A stretch of 64,000 nucleotides of DNA from Pseudomonas sp. St316. GTDB taxonomy: Bacteria; Pseudomonadota; Gammaproteobacteria; Pseudomonadales; Pseudomonadaceae. Position numbers and translations under genes: made by a program. The notes under the pieces were generated by a model, which was not told the origin of the DNA, searched no databases, and was given only the letters and a program-made list of their open reading frames with translations. Positions 60,828 to 64,000 of this stretch are shown one piece after another (the stretch's first letter is position 1; every line of letters starts with the position of its first letter). Location: the NCBI RefSeq assembly GCF_018325905.1, contig NZ_AP021901.1, positions 2,418,001 to 2,482,000 on the forward strand. The letters run 5' to 3'.

Positions 60828-61927
60828 GGCTGGAAGTGCTGCCTTAAAACGTCGACGATGCGCGCGGCGGCCTTGCCGTCGCCATAGGGGGAACCCCCTC
60901 GTGCCATGTCCTGATAAGCCTGTGGGTCATCGAGCAGCCGCTGTGCTGCTTCGACGATGGTGTCCCGGTTGGCGCCGACCAGCTTGACCACGCCGAGGTC
61001 GACCGCCTCCGGGCGTTCGGTTTCCTCCCGCAGAACCAGCACCGGTTTGCCCAGGGCCGGGGCTTCTTCCTGTATGCCCCCGGAGTCACTGATGATCAGG
61101 TACGAGCGCTTCATTGCCGCGATGAACGGCGCGTAATCCAGCGGCGCGCAGAGGATGATGTTCGGAGTCTGGCCGAGCAGTTGATGCACGACATCCTTGA
61201 CGTTCGGGTTGGGATGGACAGGATAGAGGATCTGGATGTCCGGGTTGCGCTCGGCCAGGTGCTTGAATGCCTGGCAGATATTCTGGAACGGTTCGCCGAA
61301 GTTTTCCCGGCGATGGGCGGTCACCAGCACCAGGCGTTTGCCGGCGTCCAGTGGGATAGCCAAGGCGCAGTCTTGTGCGGCAGTCATCAGCAAGGCATCG
61401 ATCACGGTATTGCCGGTCAGGGTGATATCGCTGGTGGCGACACCCTCGCGCAGCAAGTTGTCCACGGCCTGCTGGGTGGGCGCGAAATGCCAGCGGGTCA
61501 GCTTGCCGGCGATCACCCGGTTGGCTTCTTCGGGGAACGGATTACCGAGATCCCCAGTACGCAGGCCCGCTTCGACATGGCCAAAGGGAATGTGCCGGTA
61601 GAAACACGCCAGTGCCGCACTCATGACCGTGGTCGTGTCGCCTTGAGCCAGCACGACATCCGGTTTCTCGGCTTGCAGTACGCCGTCGAGCCCAAGCAGC
61701 AAGCGTGAGGTCAGCGCCGCCAATGACTGGTTGGGGCGCATGATGTCCAGGTCCAGGTCGGCGGTGATTGCGAAGCCTTCGAGCACCTGGTCCAGCAAGC
61801 CTCGGTGCTGGGCGGTGGCCAGTACCCGACAAACGATAGTGTCTTGGGCCTGGAGCGCCTTGATCACGGGGGCCATTTTGATGGCCTCCGGACGCGTACC
61901 GACGATGCAGAGTACCTTGCGGGTCAT
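60818..61927 (-). CDS. wecB: UDP-N-acetylglucosamine 2-epimerase (non-hydrolysing)
   Basis: Interconverts UDP-GlcNAc and UDP-ManNAc for polysaccharide synthesis. It starts MTRKVLCIVGTRPEAIKMAP at 61927, 369 residues. Family motifs are VLAQGDTTTVMSAALACFYR, GHVEAGLRTGDLGNPFPEEA (Glu/His substrate contacts), LVTAHRRENFGEPFQNICQA and ISDSGGIQEEAPALGKPVLV. Its start overlaps the stop of the GMC gene by four bases. An open extension upstream is the antisense of that gene. Confidence 0.95.
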   Translation of the reverse strand: MTRKVLCIVGTRPEAIKMAPVIKALQAQDTIVCRVLATAQHRGLLDQVLEGFAITADLDLDIMRPNQSLAALTSRLLLGLDGVLQAEKPDVVLAQGDTTTVMSAALACFYRHIPFGHVEAGLRTGDLGNPFPEEANRVIAGKLTRWHFAPTQQAVDNLLREGVATSDITLTGNTVIDALLMTAAQDCALAIPLDAGKRLVLVTAHRRENFGEPFQNICQAFKHLAERNPDIQILYPVHPNPNVKDVVHQLLGQTPNIILCAPLDYAPFIAAMKRSYLIISDSGGIQEEAPALGKPVLVLREETERPEAVDLGVVKLVGANRDTIVEAAQRLLDDPQAYQDMARGGSPYGDGKAAARIVDVLRQHFQPCA

Positions 61928-63510
61928 GCCTGGTGATGTCCTATCGTTGTGACGAGTGAGCGGGCTATCCGGTCCGCGTTGGCCATGAGCGTCAGCGTGT
62001 GGGATTTCTCGGTAAGGCTGGGCAGGCAGGCGCCGTCGACAATATGCACGCCGCCAAGGCCGGCGACTTCGCCAAGGTGATCGGTCTGCCCGATCCTGGG
62101 CGTCGAGTGCATGGGCAGGGTCCCCGCATAATGGATATCCGCCCCCGGCCTGCCGATGGTGAAGCTCATGGGCATCAACAGCGCGCCCATTTTCCAATAG
62201 ACCCGGCGCAGCGTTGCCTCGACAGTTTTCATGAGCCCGGGGAGCTCGGGATGCACGTGGCCGTTGATGCGCAATGAGCCGTCAGGGCGCAAGACCGCGG
62301 TGTTGTTGGACAGGTGCCCGGGAAGGAAGATGTTCCCGACGAGGCAAGCGCTGAGCAGGTTTTTCAGCAGTTCGATGCTGTAGCGTTTGCTCATGGGGAT
62401 CCGGTTGACAAACTCGGTCATCGGCAAGCCTGTGGTACTGAATGTCGAACCGAAAGCGCTGGTCCTGGCCGTCAGCGCCAGGGCGAACGATAGCTGGCCC
62501 AGGCCGAATGTCGACACCCTGGGGGTTGCGAGCATTTTTGGCAGCCACAGCAGGAAGGCGGCCGTCGGTGATGACAACAGCGGGAGCGGGGCCGAATGGT
62601 TCAGGCCCTTGAGGGCGAGCCGGGTCGTGGCCAGGGTCCCCGCCGCCAGCAGCAGGCGCGTGGCGCAGAAGCGTCGGGCGGAGCGGCGATCGGTGATCGC
62701 CCATGCACCGTCCAGTTTCTGCAGTTCCTCCACGAGAAAGTCCTGGACGTGCTGGAACCCTGGGTATTGCTTGAGTTTTTGCAGCTCTTGCGAGGCGCTA
62801 TACAAGGCCTGGTTCTGACAGCCCCACAAGCAGTTTCCAGACAGGTCGCAGGCCTTGCGCTCGTCCAGAGGCTGGCTCAAGACGGCTACCCTGGAGCGGC
62901 CAAGGCGAAACCCCAGCTCGGGAAACGCCGATTGGCGCCGGGTGTACTGATCGAGCAGGCGCTGGTGCAGTGCGTCCAACGGCAGAGGCGGTTGCGACCA
63001 TTGATCGAGACCGAAGTAGCTTGAGAGGTCGTCGTCGGCCCGGCCACTGATACCAATCCGGCGAGATACCGTTTCATAGGACGCCTGCATTTCGGAGAAA
63101 TCGATGGGCAGCCCGGCAAAGTCGCTGGCCCCGAGCGTTGCCACGCCGCAGCCCCAGGCATTGGACAGGCCTCCGGTTGCCAGTGAGCCGATGCCGATAA
63201 AGTTGTCGGTCTCGATGCGATTGCGGGCGCTGAACCCTTCGAAAACATGGGCGTGGGTCGGCGTCTTCAGCTTGGGCGATACCGCGTCCAGCTGGTTCAA
63301 AGCGTGGAAGTTTGCGCCGAGCATCCATTTCCATTGATGCTCATCGTTTGCCCTGGCGCTGAGAAATGGACGCGTCGGCGGCGTCGCCGAGCCTGTATCG
63401 GCCTGGGCATCGACCATCAGGACTTTCAGGCCCGCCTTGACCAGCGGGTAGGCTGCCGAAGTCCCGGCCGGGCCGCTGCCGACAATGATCACATCAAATT
63501 CAGGCTTCAC
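61924..63510 (-). CDS. GMC-type FAD-dependent oxidoreductase
   Basis: A flavoprotein oxidoreductase of about 528 residues. The FAD motif is FDVIIVGSGPAGTSAAYPLV near the N-terminus, followed by GLSNAWGCGVATL. The C-terminal GMC portion reads GLGGVHIVDGACLPSLTEKS, with the usual HTLTLMANADRIA end. It starts at a GTG: 63510 is preferred, 63522 also possible; both lie inside the preceding gene. Between a polysaccharide-type unknown gene and wecB it probably oxidises a sugar or lipid-linked sugar alcohol. The substrate is unknown. Confidence 0.8.
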   Translation of the reverse strand: MKPEFDVIIVGSGPAGTSAAYPLVKAGLKVLMVDAQADTGSATPPTRPFLSARANDEHQWKWMLGANFHALNQLDAVSPKLKTPTHAHVFEGFSARNRIETDNFIGIGSLATGGLSNAWGCGVATLGASDFAGLPIDFSEMQASYETVSRRIGISGRADDDLSSYFGLDQWSQPPLPLDALHQRLLDQYTRRQSAFPELGFRLGRSRVAVLSQPLDERKACDLSGNCLWGCQNQALYSASQELQKLKQYPGFQHVQDFLVEELQKLDGAWAITDRRSARRFCATRLLLAAGTLATTRLALKGLNHSAPLPLLSSPTAAFLLWLPKMLATPRVSTFGLGQLSFALALTARTSAFGSTFSTTGLPMTEFVNRIPMSKRYSIELLKNLLSACLVGNIFLPGHLSNNTAVLRPDGSLRINGHVHPELPGLMKTVEATLRRVYWKMGALLMPMSFTIGRPGADIHYAGTLPMHSTPRIGQTDHLGEVAGLGGVHIVDGACLPSLTEKSHTLTLMANADRIARSLVTTIGHHQA

Positions 63511-64000
63511 GGTGGGCTTCACTTCCAAGCAACAACTGGCGGGCAAAGGGGCGGCCTATCAGCGCCGCTATCTTCCACGCCAGCGCTTTGACCGAGGTAA
63601 GACCCAGCGCAACCAGCGTGGCGACGAGGCGGCGAGGCTGTTGGGCGCCGAGAAACACCTGCGCCCCCTGGGGGCTGGCTTCGGCAATACCGAGTGCAAC
63701 CTGCAGGCGCCAGGACAGTTCCTGGCCGTCGGGCTTGTGCAGGACACCGGGATTGTCCAGAAGCGCCAGGAGTATCGGCCAGCGCATCATCCAGCGTGAA
63801 TGAAGGATGGCTCGGGTTTTACCCGCACGTTCCAATGCCCTGGCGTAACGACTGACCAGGCTTCTTTGCGGCGGGCGTTTGAGCAGGTAGTTCAAGAGGA
63901 TTGCGGCTTCTTGCAGAAGTCCTCGACGTTGCCCATGGCCGGAGCGATGCATGCCGTGGGCAAGCGGGCGCAACTGGATGCCGAGTTTTTGCAGGGAGCG
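63500..64000 (-). CDS. Hypothetical protein of the polysaccharide cluster (5' partial)
   Basis: The frame is open to the right edge, so the start lies outside the window. At least 166 residues remain, beginning RSLQKLGIQLRPLAHGMHRS and ending RPFARQLLLGSEAHREA. It contains basic helices (LLNYLLKRPPQRSLVSRYAR) and a hydrophobic stretch (RWPILLALLDNPGVL), so membrane association is possible. I recognise no family. It overlaps the GMC gene, which implies co-translation. Confidence 0.6.
   Translation of the reverse strand, partial: RSLQKLGIQLRPLAHGMHRSGHGQRRGLLQEAAILLNYLLKRPPQRSLVSRYARALERAGKTRAILHSRWMMRWPILLALLDNPGVLHKPDGQELSWRLQVALGIAEASPQGAQVFLGAQQPRRLVATLVALGLTSVKALAWKIAALIGRPFARQLLLGSEAHREA

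Overview
The window reads as a stretch of a Pseudomonas chromosome, most likely from the P. fluorescens group. The basis is high GC coding sequence, many REP-type inverted repeats of the fluorescens kind in the first 23 kb, an RsmE-like CsrA paralogue, DUF1654 and DUF6124 genes that I know mainly from Pseudomonas, and the order thrS-infC-rpmI-rplT-pheS-pheT-ihfA-merR-tRNA-Pro. No species call is possible from sequence reading alone.

Layout. 1-5.1 kb: the end of a MASE2-GGDEF diguanylate cyclase, an exported M20 (CPG2-like) carboxypeptidase, a REP cluster that has eaten the front of a DUF6124 gene, a phosphate-binding/OmpA fusion protein and xthA. 5.2-11.4 kb: a GNAT acetyltransferase and the tamA-tamB outer-membrane assembly pair. 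11.5-16.5 kb: a marR-OMF-emrA-emrB multidrug efflux operon with two MarR-like operators on its promoter. 16.6-23 kb: lpxH-ppiB, glnS, cysS, a DUF2214 membrane protein, rsmE and a SPOR lipoprotein. 23-24 kb: DUF1654 and an exported endonuclease I, in one operon behind a CTG-N10-CAG LexA-type box. 24.7-31.8 kb: rbsBACRKD plus an exported nucleoside hydrolase, a complete route from external nucleosides to ribose 5-phosphate. 31.8-33.9 kb: small unknown proteins, an I78 inhibitor lipoprotein and a cold-shock protein. 34.2-41.7 kb: the conserved translation block ending in tRNA-Pro(GGG).

The sequence directly downstream of tRNA-Pro is an accessory region of about 17 kb (41.7-59.2 kb). It opens with two gene fragments butted together, an integrase C-terminus and an ABC ATPase C-terminus. 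It then carries a TetR-controlled amidase with three evenly spaced operators, a UreD-like remnant, two LysR regulators, a DUF1989 protein, an APC permease, a second amidase, an azoreductase, a VOC protein and a creatininase, which together suggest scavenging of amide or guanidino nitrogen compounds. A stress or detoxification group follows (NTF2-like, two SDRs, YciI-like, HxlR, DJ-1/PfpI), then a large DKNYY-repeat protein and a ParD antitoxin whose ParE toxin has decayed. The right edge (59.7-64 kb, minus strand) is the end of a polysaccharide-type cluster with overlapping genes: unknown protein, GMC oxidoreductase, wecB and a glycosyltransferase.

I found no CRISPR array, no complete insertion sequence and no obviously new multi-gene defence system. 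The most informative non-standard signals are the LexA-type box that also revises a start codon, the triple TetR operator ladder, the REP-truncated DUF6124 gene, the ParE remnant, the tRNA-Pro integration scar, and a 28-residue membrane peptide gene at 59228-59314.
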